DNA of 36,196 nucleotides from Prevotellaceae bacterium (GTDB lineage: Bacteria > Bacteroidota > Bacteroidia > Bacteroidales > Bacteroidaceae). Every line of letters begins with the position of its first letter. The first letter of the stretch is position 1. The DNA lies in contig QAML01000023.1 of assembly GCA_003150315.1 (NCBI GenBank), positions 1 to 36,196 of the forward strand, in the 5' to 3' direction. Of the stretch, positions 16,749 to 26,025 are shown one piece after another. A program made the translations under genes and the position numbers. The notes under the pieces are model-generated. The model was not told the origin of the DNA, ran no database searches, and worked only from the letters and a program-made list of their open reading frames with translations.

Positions 16749-17654
16749 ATGAACAATATTCTTGAAGTACATAACGTGGTGAAAGCCTTTTCCAATCACA
16801 CGGCTCTCGATGATGTAAGCATAAATGTGCCCGAAGGTTGCGTTTTCGGACTGCTTGGCAGAAATGGGGCGGGCAAAACGACGCTTATAAGGATAATTAA
16901 CCGCATAACGGCTCCCGACAACGGACACATTGTGTTTAACGGGCACGAAATGACACCCGATGATGTTGCGCTTATAGGCTATCTTCCCGAGGAACGGGGG
17001 CTTTACCGCAAGATGAAAGTGGGTGAACAGGCTGTTTATCTCGGTATGCTCAAGGGGCTTTCGCGTAACGAGGCGCAGAGAAGACTGAAAAAATGGTTTG
17101 AAAAGCTTGACATCCTGTCGTGGTGGGACAGAAAACTCGAGGAATTGTCCAAAGGCATGCAGCAAAAGGTTCAGTTTGTCATCACAGTGGTTCATGAACC
17201 CAAATTGTTGATTTTTGACGAGCCTTTCAGCGGTTTTGACCCTGTTAACGCCCGTTTGTTGAAGAACGAGATGCTTGAACTCCGCGACAAGGGGCATACC
17301 ATAATATATTCAACCCACAATATGGAAAGTGTGGAAGAAGTTTGTGATTATTTCGCCATAATAGACAAGTCGCGGGTGGCACTCAGCGGCAAGGTTGACG
17401 AAGTGCGCCGTAAATTTCGCGAAGGCATTTATGATGTTTCCTATGAAGGCAATGTTTCATTGCAGGATTGTGAACGGTACAAGGTGATTTCTTCCGGTTT
17501 TCAGGGAAACGAGACATATTTCAAGGTTTCAAAGATCAATGGCACAAGCAACTCGCAACTTGCGGGAGAGTTGGCAAAACATGGCGAACTTATGTATTTT
17601 GCCGAAAAACTCCCTTCAATGAACGACATCTTTGTCAAGACTGTGGGCGAATAA
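16749..17654 (+). CDS. ABC transporter ATP-binding protein, orphan
   Basis: 301 aa, one nucleotide-binding domain of the CcmA/NatA export type. It has Walker A GRNGAGKT (residues 37-44), signature LSKGMQQ (133-139), Walker B LLIFDEP (153-159) and the switch His190 in STHNM. Residues after about 215 form the extra C-terminal domain common in NatA/YhaQ-type ATPases. Such genes are normally followed directly by an ABC-2 permease, but here the stop is followed by repeat R4 and then convergent clpC. Its permease must be elsewhere or lost. The substrate is unknown. Confidence 0.88.
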   Translation: MNNILEVHNVVKAFSNHTALDDVSINVPEGCVFGLLGRNGAGKTTLIRIINRITAPDNGHIVFNGHEMTPDDVALIGYLPEERGLYRKMKVGEQAVYLGMLKGLSRNEAQRRLKKWFEKLDILSWWDRKLEELSKGMQQKVQFVITVVHEPKLLIFDEPFSGFDPVNARLLKNEMLELRDKGHTIIYSTHNMESVEEVCDYFAIIDKSRVALSGKVDEVRRKFREGIYDVSYEGNVSLQDCERYKVISSGFQGNETYFKVSKINGTSNSQLAGELAKHGELMYFAEKLPSMNDIFVKTVGE

Positions 17655-17725
17655 TTCGTAACATCGTTTTTGACGCAGAAAAACATCACGGAAAAGGTTG
17701 TTTTTTGAAAATTGTCAGGTCTTCG

Positions 17726-17813
17726 AAAAAACACAAGGCATGTCGTAAAAAATACAAGCCATGTATTTTAAAATACAAGGCACTTATTTTAAAATATAAG
17801 CCTTATATTTTTT
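17726..17813 (+). repeat. Dispersed 21-bp-unit element, copy R4
   Basis: Units in order: ACACAAGGCATG, AATACAAGCCATG, AATACAAGGCACTT, AATATAAGCCTTAT. The first three run forward; the last is a hybrid with AAGCCTT at its centre. The following arm contains TTGATAAACAACAACTT and ends in TATCAA, which can pair with TTGATA. Confidence 0.88.
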
Positions 17814-17958
17814 GCCATTACAAATGCTTGATAAACAACAACTTAAAAGAAAGTATATAAAAGGGGGTAAGTGTGTGAGTATCAAGCTTGTATGAAAAAT
17901 ATGCGCGTTTCTGTTTCGCATGGCAGGGAAAGGTTGTTTTACGAAAACTGTGTGCAAT

Positions 17959-17999
17959 AAAAAAGGTGCATGACAAATTGTGTAATGCACCTTTTTTAT
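17959..17999 (-). terminator. clpC terminator
   Basis: AAAAAAGGTGCAT and ATGCACCTTTTTT flank a 13-nt loop. The minus-strand transcript of clpC, ending at 18023, would run into this hairpin and its T-run. Confidence 0.82.
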
Positions 18000-18022
18000 G
18001 TCTATATATCAGACAATTTTTG

Positions 18023-20557
18023 TCAGTTGTCGGTTTTAGCGGTATTTTCAAGGCTTTGCGCCCATTCCACATTGAGTTTGTTGCCTTCCTTGCAGGTTGA
18101 AACATTGATAGCGTTGTGTTTGTCCGCTCCTTCTTCCATTAAAAGTTCGCACGCAGCGTCTTCTATGTAGTTTTGTATGGCACGTCTCAACGGTCTTGCG
18201 CCGAGTTGCGGGTCAAATCCCTTTTCCGCAATGAAATCTCTTGCTTCGGAAGTTACGTTCAAGGCATAGCCTGTGTTTTTTGTGCGTTCTATGAGTTTGT
18301 CAATCTCTGTGTCGGCAATTTTTCTTACGGCTTCTTTTGTAAGCGGTTCGAACATAATTATTTCGTCAATGCGATTCAAAAACTCGGGAGCGAATGTACG
18401 GTTCAGCGACTTGCGGATAATAGAGTCGTTCTGGTTCTTGTTTCCCGCTCCGGGAGCGTTGAAACCTATTCCATGCCCGAACTCACGCAATTGTTTTGTT
18501 CCGCTGTTCGACGTCATGATTATAACCGTGTTTTTGAAGTCTACAGTGCGTCCGTTACTGTCTGTAAGCCTGCCTTCGTCCATAACCTGCAACAAAAGAT
18601 TGAATACATCGCCGTTGGCTTTTTCTATTTCGTCAAGCAGAATAATGGAGTAGGGATGGCGACGTACCTTTTCGGTGAGCTGCCCCCCCTCTTCATATCC
18701 CACATATCCCGGAGGTGCACCTATAAGTCGTGAAACCGAATACTTTTCCATGTATTCGCTCATGTCTATTCGTATCAGCGCGTCTTCGGAACCAAACATG
18801 AAATCGGCAAGTTTTTTTGCGAGCAATGTTTTGCCCACTCCGGTGGGACCGAGAAACATGAACGTTCCTATTGGACGCTTCGGGTCTTTCAGTCCGATGC
18901 GACTGCGCATTATTGCTTTGGTCAGTTTTTGCACGGCAGTGTCTTGGGCTATAACTTCGTCCGACAACTTTTTATTCATGCCTTTAAGTCTGATGTTTTC
19001 GGCTTGTACCATTTTTTGAACAGGCACTCCCGACATATAGGAAACTACTTCTTCTATTTGCGGACGGTCAACAATTTCGCGGTTCTCGTTCAGCGATTCC
19101 TCCCATTGCCTCTGCATCTGCTCAAATACACGTGTCTGTGAAATTTCTCTGTCTCGCAGTTCCGCCGCTTTCTCGAAGTCCTGTTTTTTTACGGCTTCAT
19201 CTTTTGCGGCTTTGAGTTGTGCTATTTGGTTTTCGCATTCTTCGAGTTCCTTAGGCACTTTCAGATTTACGATGTGGGCATGCGAACCCGATTCGTCGAG
19301 AGCATCAATGGCTTTGTCGGGTTGGCAGCGGTCGGAGATATATCTGTCGGTTAAGGAAACGCAGGCTTCGAGAGCTTCTTCTGTGTATCGAACATTATGA
19401 TGGTCTTCATATCTGTCCTTAATGTTGTGAAGAATCTGCAAAGTTTCGTCGTAGGAAGTAGGTTCTACAATAACTTTTTGAAAACGTCTTTCAAGAGCTC
19501 CGTCCTTTTCAATGGATTTTCGATATTCGTCCATTGTCGTTGCGCCAATGCATTGGATTTCGCCTCGCGCAAGCGCAGGTTTGAGAATGTTTGCTGCATC
19601 CATGCTTCCCGGCGTGGAACCTGCACCTACAATGGTGTGTATTTCGTCAATGAAAAGAATTATGTCGGGATTTTTGCGCAGCTCTTCAAGAAGACCGCGT
19701 ATGCGTTCTTCAAACTGACCGCGATATTTTGTGCCTGCCACAAGGGAAACCATGTCGAGAGCAACCACACGTTTGTGAAGAAAAGTGCGGGGCACTTTGC
19801 GCTCTTTTATTCTTAGAGCGAAACCTTCCACTATTGCGCTTTTACCAACACCGGGTTCGCCAATAAGCACAGGGTTGTTTTTCTTGCGTCTGTTGAGAAT
19901 TTGTGCGATATGTTCTATTTCTTTTTCCCTTCCAACCACAGGGTCGAGTTTTCCTTTGGCGGCAGCTTCGGTAAGATCGTATCCGAAATTGTTTATAACA
20001 GGTGTCTCATTGCCAGGAGAGGGATTGGAACCTGCGGAATGTATGGAAGTTTTCTTATCGCGTGCATCCATTTCTTCATCCTCTTCGTCATCGCCGAAAT
20101 CAAAACCAGCGTTAACGTCCGGTTTCATGGCAAGCAATTTATGAACCGCTTCATATGTAACGTCGTTGTTGTTAAGAATTTTGCAAACAATGTTGTCGTT
20201 GTCTTTAAGCAGGGCAAGCAACAGATGCTCTGTGTCAAGGCAACGGCTGTGAAGCAAACGCACTTCAAGAGTTCCGCCTCTAAGAATTTTTGCGGATGCA
20301 GGTGAGAGTACGATTTCACTGAATATATCTGTACGTGTATTGCCTGTTTCTTCGTTAAGCTGCTCTTCTATTCCTCGCTTTATATCGTCAAGGCGCAAAT
20401 GAAATTTGTTGAGTATTTCAATAGCCTTGCCCGAATTCTCGCGCAGCATACCGAGAAACAAATGTCCGGGTTCTATTGTACGAGATTGCAAGCGTTCGGC
20501 TTCTTCCTTGCTATATATGAGTATTTGGTTTACTCTTGGTGAGAATTGATTATTCAT
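18023..20557 (-). CDS. clpC: ATP-dependent Clp protease ATP-binding subunit ClpC
   Basis: 844 aa AAA+ unfoldase that feeds substrates to ClpP. Domains in order: N-terminal Clp repeats (1-140), an acidic linker (150-190), AAA1 with Walker A GEPGVGKS (233-240) and Walker B LFIDEIHT, a UVR-type middle domain (KDEAVKKQDFEKAAELRDRE) that marks ClpC rather than ClpA or ClpB, and AAA2 with GPTGVGKT and IILLDEIEKA. The ClpP-docking loop is present as GIGF. It is transcribed alone, divergent from addA, with a terminator at 17959-17999 and a -7 box at 20581-20588. No mcsA/mcsB/ctsR neighbours. Confidence 0.95.
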   Translation of the reverse strand: MNNQFSPRVNQILIYSKEEAERLQSRTIEPGHLFLGMLRENSGKAIEILNKFHLRLDDIKRGIEEQLNEETGNTRTDIFSEIVLSPASAKILRGGTLEVRLLHSRCLDTEHLLLALLKDNDNIVCKILNNNDVTYEAVHKLLAMKPDVNAGFDFGDDEEDEEMDARDKKTSIHSAGSNPSPGNETPVINNFGYDLTEAAAKGKLDPVVGREKEIEHIAQILNRRKKNNPVLIGEPGVGKSAIVEGFALRIKERKVPRTFLHKRVVALDMVSLVAGTKYRGQFEERIRGLLEELRKNPDIILFIDEIHTIVGAGSTPGSMDAANILKPALARGEIQCIGATTMDEYRKSIEKDGALERRFQKVIVEPTSYDETLQILHNIKDRYEDHHNVRYTEEALEACVSLTDRYISDRCQPDKAIDALDESGSHAHIVNLKVPKELEECENQIAQLKAAKDEAVKKQDFEKAAELRDREISQTRVFEQMQRQWEESLNENREIVDRPQIEEVVSYMSGVPVQKMVQAENIRLKGMNKKLSDEVIAQDTAVQKLTKAIMRSRIGLKDPKRPIGTFMFLGPTGVGKTLLAKKLADFMFGSEDALIRIDMSEYMEKYSVSRLIGAPPGYVGYEEGGQLTEKVRRHPYSIILLDEIEKANGDVFNLLLQVMDEGRLTDSNGRTVDFKNTVIIMTSNSGTKQLREFGHGIGFNAPGAGNKNQNDSIIRKSLNRTFAPEFLNRIDEIIMFEPLTKEAVRKIADTEIDKLIERTKNTGYALNVTSEARDFIAEKGFDPQLGARPLRRAIQNYIEDAACELLMEEGADKHNAINVSTCKEGNKLNVEWAQSLENTAKTDN

Positions 20558-20580
20558 ATTTGGTGGTTCTCCTTATTTTG

Positions 20581-20588
20581 CAAAGGTA
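20581..20588 (-). promoter_or_regulatory. Putative clpC -7 element
   Basis: The complement of CAAAGGTA is TACCTTTG, matching TAnnTTTG, 23 bp upstream of the clpC ATG. The nearest TTTG (complement of 20615-20618) is 26 bp further, too far to be sure. Confidence 0.4.
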
Positions 20589-20683
20589 TTAATAAATTCA
20601 ATACAGACTATAAGCAAAGCTTGTGCCAAAGAAAAGAACGCAATCTTTTTGTATCAATTTTTCTGTGTGTTGGGATTTATGGT

Positions 20684-20691
20684 TAACTTTG
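20684..20691 (+). promoter_or_regulatory. Putative -7 element of the helicase-nuclease operon
   Basis: TAACTTTG fits TAnnTTTG and ends 32 bp before the ATG at 20724. No TTTG at the right upstream spacing. Confidence 0.4.
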
Positions 20692-20723
20692 TAAGATATG
20701 TGTGATGAACATATTCTTTACTA

Positions 20724-23360
20724 ATGGATGAAAACAATAATCTGAAGATTTACCGTGCTTCTGCGGGTAGCGGAAAAACGTTTACGCTTGTTTCGGAGTA
20801 TATAGCCATTGCCATATCTTCCTATGTGGGAACATCGGCATTTGCCAATATACTTGCCATAACCTTTACGAACAAAGCCACGGGCGAAATGAAGATGCGT
20901 ATTCTCAATACGCTTTGGTACATAAAAAACAGGCTTCGTCAAGGCAATAGTTATGTGCAAAAGATAGGCGAAATACTCGGAGGAAAATTAAGTGAAGAGG
21001 AAATAAGAGAGCGTTGCGGAATTACGCTGAATTATATTCTGAACAATTACGATTTTTTTGATGTAAAGACGATAGATTCTTTCTTTCAAGGAATAATAGG
21101 AGATATCGCTGCAATGATTGGTTATGATTCAAATCTCGAAGTGTTCCTGAATGATGACGAAATGGTCGATTTTGCCGTGGAAAATATCGTTGCAGAGGCA
21201 GCGGAAGGGAAGAATAGGATATTGACTAACCTTTTGAAGGATTATATAGAGAAAAACCTTGAAGAAAATTCTTCTTGGGATTTCCGCCGTGCTTTGAAAC
21301 GTTTTGGACTGAACGTATGTCGTGAGACGTATATGCGTAATGAAAAAGAGATAAACAAAGTTTTTGGTGATTCTAAAACTTTCTCGGAAATATATGACAG
21401 GTTGGCGGAAGAAAAGAAAAAGACGGAAAATCTTATTTCGCACCTCGCGGATAGTTTGACAATAGACTATGAAAAATTTTCGAAAGGAAAATATGTAGCC
21501 AATTATGTTGCCAAAGCTTTGGTTTGCGAGTGCGACGGTATGAACAAATCGGTTACTGCTTTTTATAACGGCGATTATGGTAAGACAAAGGCATCTCTGG
21601 AGGATATGGACGTTTGGCACTCGCAATTTGTGGCATTCGAAAAAGATCGCGCCAGACTATTCAGACGGTTAAACAGTGCTGTTCTTACTCTTGAGAATCT
21701 TAATGAGATGAGAATGCTTGAAGCCATAGACAGCGAAGTAAAAAAGGAAAGTCGCGAAGAAAACAGAATATTACTTTCTAAAAGCCAGGAACTCGTAAGC
21801 GAACAGTTGCACGACAGCGACAATATTTCGTTTGTTTTTGAACGTGCCGGAAGAAGATACAGATATATAATGCTTGATGAAGCACAGGACACATCGCAAA
21901 TGCAGTTTGACAGTCTGTGGAGATTGATGTCAAACCTTTTGGCTTCTGTGGGAAACCGTTGCGTCATAGTGGGTGATGTGAAACAAAGTATATATCGTTG
22001 GCGCGGTGGCGACTGGAATATACTTCACGAATTGGGAAACAAATATGATTCAAGCAGACGTTATGTTCTTGAAGACAACTATCGCAGTTTCGAAAATATA
22101 GTGGCTTTTAATAATGAGTTTTTTGAAAATATCAGGAAACTACGCCAGGAAGGCATTGCGGGAATTTATTCGGATGTAAGTCAGAATATAAAATGCAAAC
22201 CCGAAGAAAGGGGATGTGTAAAGGTCTATGGCATATCGCCCGACTGTGAAGACGTGGAGGAAGAAAGACTTGAAACATTGCTTGACAATATAAAACTTGC
22301 CCACGATGCGGGAGTGGATTATAGCGATATGGCAATTCTTACACGTAAAAATGATGAAATATATGCCATAGCCGATTATATGAAACTAAAAAATGCCCCT
22401 TTTAAAATAGATACCCGTGAGGCATATAATCTTACAAATTCAGTGGCGGTAGAAATGATTATTGCCGCAATGAAATATATATATGGTGAAACTTGCGAGA
22501 ATCAAGATAATGTGAGCGGCTATTTTGTTGCACGGGAATATCGAAGAATTTGTGATGGTGATGCATTTAAGGAGCCTTCGTTTGAAGAAGAAAACAAAAA
22601 TGTGGTATCAGACTATGTAAAGAATTCTTTGCCGGAGGAATTAGTGGAGTCTGTTAAAGTTCTTGCTGAGCTTCCAATAGTTGAAATGGTATTAAGAATA
22701 TCGCGTATGTTGCGCGTTTTTGAAATGAAAGAGGAAAGCCAATACTTTCTTACTTTCATAGACTATATAAATGCGTATTCGCAGCGTAACTCCTATGATT
22801 TGAAACGTTTTTTTTATGATTGGGATGCTGAAGGTGCGAAACAATATATTGCCACGGAAGCTGATAACGGTATCAAAGTTATGACAATACACAAAGCCAA
22901 AGGACTTGAGTTTCATACGGTGTTTATTCCTTATTGTGATTGGAAACTTGTTCCTACGAATAATGCAAAGATGTGGTGCACTCCGCATGGTGAAATTTAT
23001 GATGGTATTCCTCTTGTGCCTGTGAGTTTCGTGAAAAAAGCAGAAGAAAGTATATATGATAAAGATTATGCCAAAGAAGCTTTCGATGTGGAAGTGGATA
23101 ATATAAATATGTTATATGTTGCGTTTACAAGAGCCAAGGTCAATCTTTTTGTGCAATATGCCGAACGGAAAAAGATTGGAGACACAATAAACAGCATGAA
23201 AATTTCGGATTATCTCGTTTGTGCTTTGAGCAATATGGATATGGAGAAATACAGAAAAGACATAGTACCAAGCAAAAAAGAAACAAAGAAAGATGACGAA
23301 AGATTTTCACCACGTGGCAAGGCTGTCGAATTAGACTTAAAAATGGAGGGAATATCATGA
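20724..23360 (+). CDS. addA: AddA-like UvrD-family helicase without C-terminal nuclease domain
   Basis: 878 aa. Superfamily 1A helicase of the AddA/RecB group, for resection of double-strand breaks. Motifs: I ASAGSGKT (12-19), Ia ILAITFTNKATGEM, II LDEAQDTSQMQFDSL, III VGDVKQSIYRWRGGDW, V VMTIHKAKGLEFHTVFIP, VI LYVAFTRAK. Bacteroidetes AddA-type proteins are, as I recall, about 1050-1100 aa and end in a PD-(D/E)XK nuclease domain. This one stops soon after motif VI (tail KKDDERFSPRGKAVELDLKMEGIS), with no D-x-K motif. The stop overlaps the next ATG (ATGA), and the next gene's GGAGG-like ribosome site lies inside this gene, so the missing domain is not merely frameshifted downstream. Confidence 0.88.
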   Translation: MDENNNLKIYRASAGSGKTFTLVSEYIAIAISSYVGTSAFANILAITFTNKATGEMKMRILNTLWYIKNRLRQGNSYVQKIGEILGGKLSEEEIRERCGITLNYILNNYDFFDVKTIDSFFQGIIGDIAAMIGYDSNLEVFLNDDEMVDFAVENIVAEAAEGKNRILTNLLKDYIEKNLEENSSWDFRRALKRFGLNVCRETYMRNEKEINKVFGDSKTFSEIYDRLAEEKKKTENLISHLADSLTIDYEKFSKGKYVANYVAKALVCECDGMNKSVTAFYNGDYGKTKASLEDMDVWHSQFVAFEKDRARLFRRLNSAVLTLENLNEMRMLEAIDSEVKKESREENRILLSKSQELVSEQLHDSDNISFVFERAGRRYRYIMLDEAQDTSQMQFDSLWRLMSNLLASVGNRCVIVGDVKQSIYRWRGGDWNILHELGNKYDSSRRYVLEDNYRSFENIVAFNNEFFENIRKLRQEGIAGIYSDVSQNIKCKPEERGCVKVYGISPDCEDVEEERLETLLDNIKLAHDAGVDYSDMAILTRKNDEIYAIADYMKLKNAPFKIDTREAYNLTNSVAVEMIIAAMKYIYGETCENQDNVSGYFVAREYRRICDGDAFKEPSFEEENKNVVSDYVKNSLPEELVESVKVLAELPIVEMVLRISRMLRVFEMKEESQYFLTFIDYINAYSQRNSYDLKRFFYDWDAEGAKQYIATEADNGIKVMTIHKAKGLEFHTVFIPYCDWKLVPTNNAKMWCTPHGEIYDGIPLVPVSFVKKAEESIYDKDYAKEAFDVEVDNINMLYVAFTRAKVNLFVQYAERKKIGDTINSMKISDYLVCALSNMDMEKYRKDIVPSKKETKKDDERFSPRGKAVELDLKMEGIS

Positions 23361-25984
23361 AAAATTCTTTTTTGGCAAAGGTAGCCGAAGAACTTATAAA
23401 GCGTGGAGGAGATTTCTCTGCTCTTAATATTGTATTCCCGCAGCGTCGTGCAATAGAGGTCTTTCGCAGTATTTGGCAAAAGAAGTTTTCTATAAAAGAT
23501 GGTGGCTCGCCCAAGCTTTTTACAATGAGTCGCCTGTTTCGTAATGCTTCGGGACTGAAGAAAGCCGATAGAACCGACATGCTTTTCCGTATATACGGTG
23601 CATATCTTGAGGTGTGTACCAAGCGTGGTGTTTCAAACCAAATGACGTTTGAGGAATTTCTTCCATGGAGTGAGATGATGTTTTCAGATTTCGACGATGT
23701 GGATAGAAGTCTTGCAGATGCTCCTTCTGTTTTTCGTGAGGTGAATAATTTTCATGATATAGACAACATGAAATTTGCCGATGAAGAAAGTGTGAAACAG
23801 CTCAAAGAGTATTTTACAACTTTCTTTCAAGCATATGGAGAAGATATGCGTGGGAAATATCATGGGATATGGAATATGCTTGCGGATATATATGAGTGTG
23901 TGAAATCGAGCAAAGAAAAAACTATATACGAAGGAGCAGTCTATAGACAGGGTTGCGAAAAACTACTAAAATCCAGCGACGAAAGAAAATATGTGTTTGT
24001 CGGTTTCAATCTGCTTAGTGGTGCAGAGAGAAGCGTAATGAAGCATTTGAAAGACAAAGGTTGCGCAGATTTCTTTTGGGATTATACACCGGGATTTGTT
24101 GACGAGGATAATGTGGCGGTATCAAATGTTTTGCGGAACCTGAAAAGTTTCGGCGGTTGGACTCCTCCTGCCGAAGATATGGAACATACCAATATAAATA
24201 TTGTAGAAAGTTCCACCCAAAGCGGAGAAGTTGCTTATATAAGCAAATGGCTTGAAGAAGTAAATCCTGCCAAAGAAGATTTTACGGCGATAATTCCAAT
24301 GGATGACACAATACTCGGAATAATGCGTCATTTTCTGCCTCACGAATCTTTTGCTTTTAATATGCCGATGTCGTTACCATATACTTCTACTTTTGCAAAG
24401 TTGATGCGTTTTGCCGATTCGGAGATTAAAAAGAATGCAGGTCAGGAAGGATATGACGGTCGTGCTTTGATTGCTGCTTTGAAAGAGGAGATAAAAAATA
24501 AAGTCTTGAAAGATGACAGAGGAAAATACCAGGATGAAGAATTGTCGGCAGATGCGGCAAAGTCGGCTGTAGAGAAAGTTGAAACGTTGTTGCAAAAAAA
24601 CGATACAATTAAAGTTTCGCCACGTGTTGCAGCCATGATATTCAAGTCGCAGTATATTTCTGCCGAAATTGAAGACGAAGAATCCGAAACGAAATTCAAT
24701 TCATATGGCAAGCGTCGTGTGGATGTAATAAATCTTCAAGACACGCGCACTATAGACTTTGATAATGTTCTTTTACTTGATTGTAATGAAGGATCGCTTC
24801 CTCAGACAAAAAGGCATCCCACAATGCTTCCCAATAGTGTTCGCTCGGCTTACGGACTACCTTTGTTAAACAACGGCAGCGTGGCGGCGTATAATTTCTT
24901 CCGTTTATTAAAGCGTACTCCCAATATATCCGTAGCTTATTCCTCTTCGTCCATGGCTATAGGCAGCAAAGAAGTTTCGCGATATATATTGCAAGTTTTT
25001 GCTGGACAGATAATGCGTGGATTTGAGGTAAAGAATCTTGTGGGCAAAGCCGTATTGCACGAACATACACCGCAGCCCGTGATAAAGACTCCTCAAATGC
25101 TTCAAAAAATAAAGAGGCTTGAGGCAACACCATTATATATGTATGTGGAATGTCCGCTAAAGTTCTATTATAATAAAGTGGCGTGCCTGCGTACACCTAT
25201 GCCAGACCCGGAAAAAATGCCGTCCAATCTTTTCGGTACGATATTCCATGATTCAATTCAGAAATATTATGAAGACAAACCGGATAAACATATAGAACGT
25301 TCTACCATAGAGCAGGATCTTGCAGATAAGAAATACACATATCTTTCTGCCTGTATAAAGAAAGCTTTTAATGAATCAAATGTTCGGGACAATAGTATTA
25401 TAAGCGGCATAATCTTGAAATATTTGAAAGACGTGCTGCGTTATGATGCCGCAAAAGCTCCATTTGATATAGTTCCGCAGTACATAGAAAAATTTCTTTA
25501 TGTACCGTTTGTTTCAAAAAGCGGATATATGGTCAAGGTTGGCGGCAAATTCGATCGTGTTCATATTAAAGACAATATTTATGTGGTTGTGGACTATAAG
25601 ACTGGAAAATGGAGCGGACCTGTCAAGGCTGCGAATTTGAAAGACGTGTTTACCAAGCTGGAAACTCTTAAACATTACAATTATGTTTTGCAGACTATGG
25701 TCTATTCACTCGCTCTTGACGAAACACTCAATAAAGAATCGATGCAAAAACATTCCGTAAGACCCGAACTATATTTTGTTGCTGCCATGACGCACGAAGA
25801 TTTCACGCCGCAAGTAACTGTTGACAAACATCCCATAGATGAGTTTTCAAGTATAAGGGATGAAGTGAGAAACGAGGTGCAAAACATGGTGGATGATATA
25901 TTTGATATTTCAAAGCCCTTTACACCTTGCGAAAACGGAAAACCTTGTGCCATGTGCGATTACAAATGTCTTTGTTTCCGATAA
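23357..25984 (+). CDS. addB: AddB-like PD-(D/E)XK nuclease subunit
   Basis: 875 aa. Partner of the upstream helicase (4-bp overlap, translational coupling). The N-terminal two thirds form an inactivated helicase-like scaffold: there is no Walker A, and it opens NIVFPQRRAIEVFRSIW. The C-terminal part is the nuclease: YVECPLKFYY with the first Fe-S Cys, GTIFHDSIQKYYED with the conserved His, GGKFDRVH, VVVDYKTGKW with catalytic Asp and Lys, then a C-terminal cysteine cluster CENGKPCAMCDYKC that would complete a 4Fe-4S site as in AddB. Since the AddA-like partner lacks a nuclease, this would be the only nuclease of the complex. Confidence 0.88.
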   Translation: MKNSFLAKVAEELIKRGGDFSALNIVFPQRRAIEVFRSIWQKKFSIKDGGSPKLFTMSRLFRNASGLKKADRTDMLFRIYGAYLEVCTKRGVSNQMTFEEFLPWSEMMFSDFDDVDRSLADAPSVFREVNNFHDIDNMKFADEESVKQLKEYFTTFFQAYGEDMRGKYHGIWNMLADIYECVKSSKEKTIYEGAVYRQGCEKLLKSSDERKYVFVGFNLLSGAERSVMKHLKDKGCADFFWDYTPGFVDEDNVAVSNVLRNLKSFGGWTPPAEDMEHTNINIVESSTQSGEVAYISKWLEEVNPAKEDFTAIIPMDDTILGIMRHFLPHESFAFNMPMSLPYTSTFAKLMRFADSEIKKNAGQEGYDGRALIAALKEEIKNKVLKDDRGKYQDEELSADAAKSAVEKVETLLQKNDTIKVSPRVAAMIFKSQYISAEIEDEESETKFNSYGKRRVDVINLQDTRTIDFDNVLLLDCNEGSLPQTKRHPTMLPNSVRSAYGLPLLNNGSVAAYNFFRLLKRTPNISVAYSSSSMAIGSKEVSRYILQVFAGQIMRGFEVKNLVGKAVLHEHTPQPVIKTPQMLQKIKRLEATPLYMYVECPLKFYYNKVACLRTPMPDPEKMPSNLFGTIFHDSIQKYYEDKPDKHIERSTIEQDLADKKYTYLSACIKKAFNESNVRDNSIISGIILKYLKDVLRYDAAKAPFDIVPQYIEKFLYVPFVSKSGYMVKVGGKFDRVHIKDNIYVVVDYKTGKWSGPVKAANLKDVFTKLETLKHYNYVLQTMVYSLALDETLNKESMQKHSVRPELYFVAAMTHEDFTPQVTVDKHPIDEFSSIRDEVRNEVQNMVDDIFDISKPFTPCENGKPCAMCDYKCLCFR

Positions 25985-26025
25985 AATAAAAAAAGAATAA
26001 TACGTATACAATAAATATCAAAACA

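Larger units (their letters stand above)
17655..18022. other. 368-bp convergent intergenic region with R4, its arm and flanking direct repeats
   Basis: No gene seen. It holds repeat R4 (17726-17813), an arm shared with R2 (17812-17886) and the clpC terminator (17959-17999). A 26-bp imperfect direct repeat (22 of 26 bases equal; core GGTTGTTTT) brackets array plus arm at 17690-17715 and 17926-17951, so 17690-17951 may be the full extent of one mobile or duplicated unit. Confidence 0.6.

Noticed and set aside
16749..17654. ABC ATPase as part of an antibiotic-resistance or Nod-type exporter operon
   Set aside because: No permease or other transporter gene adjoins it; substrate cannot be assigned.
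18023..20557. ClpB assignment for the AAA+ gene
   Set aside because: It has a short UVR-type middle domain and a ClpP-docking GIGF loop, which ClpB lacks.
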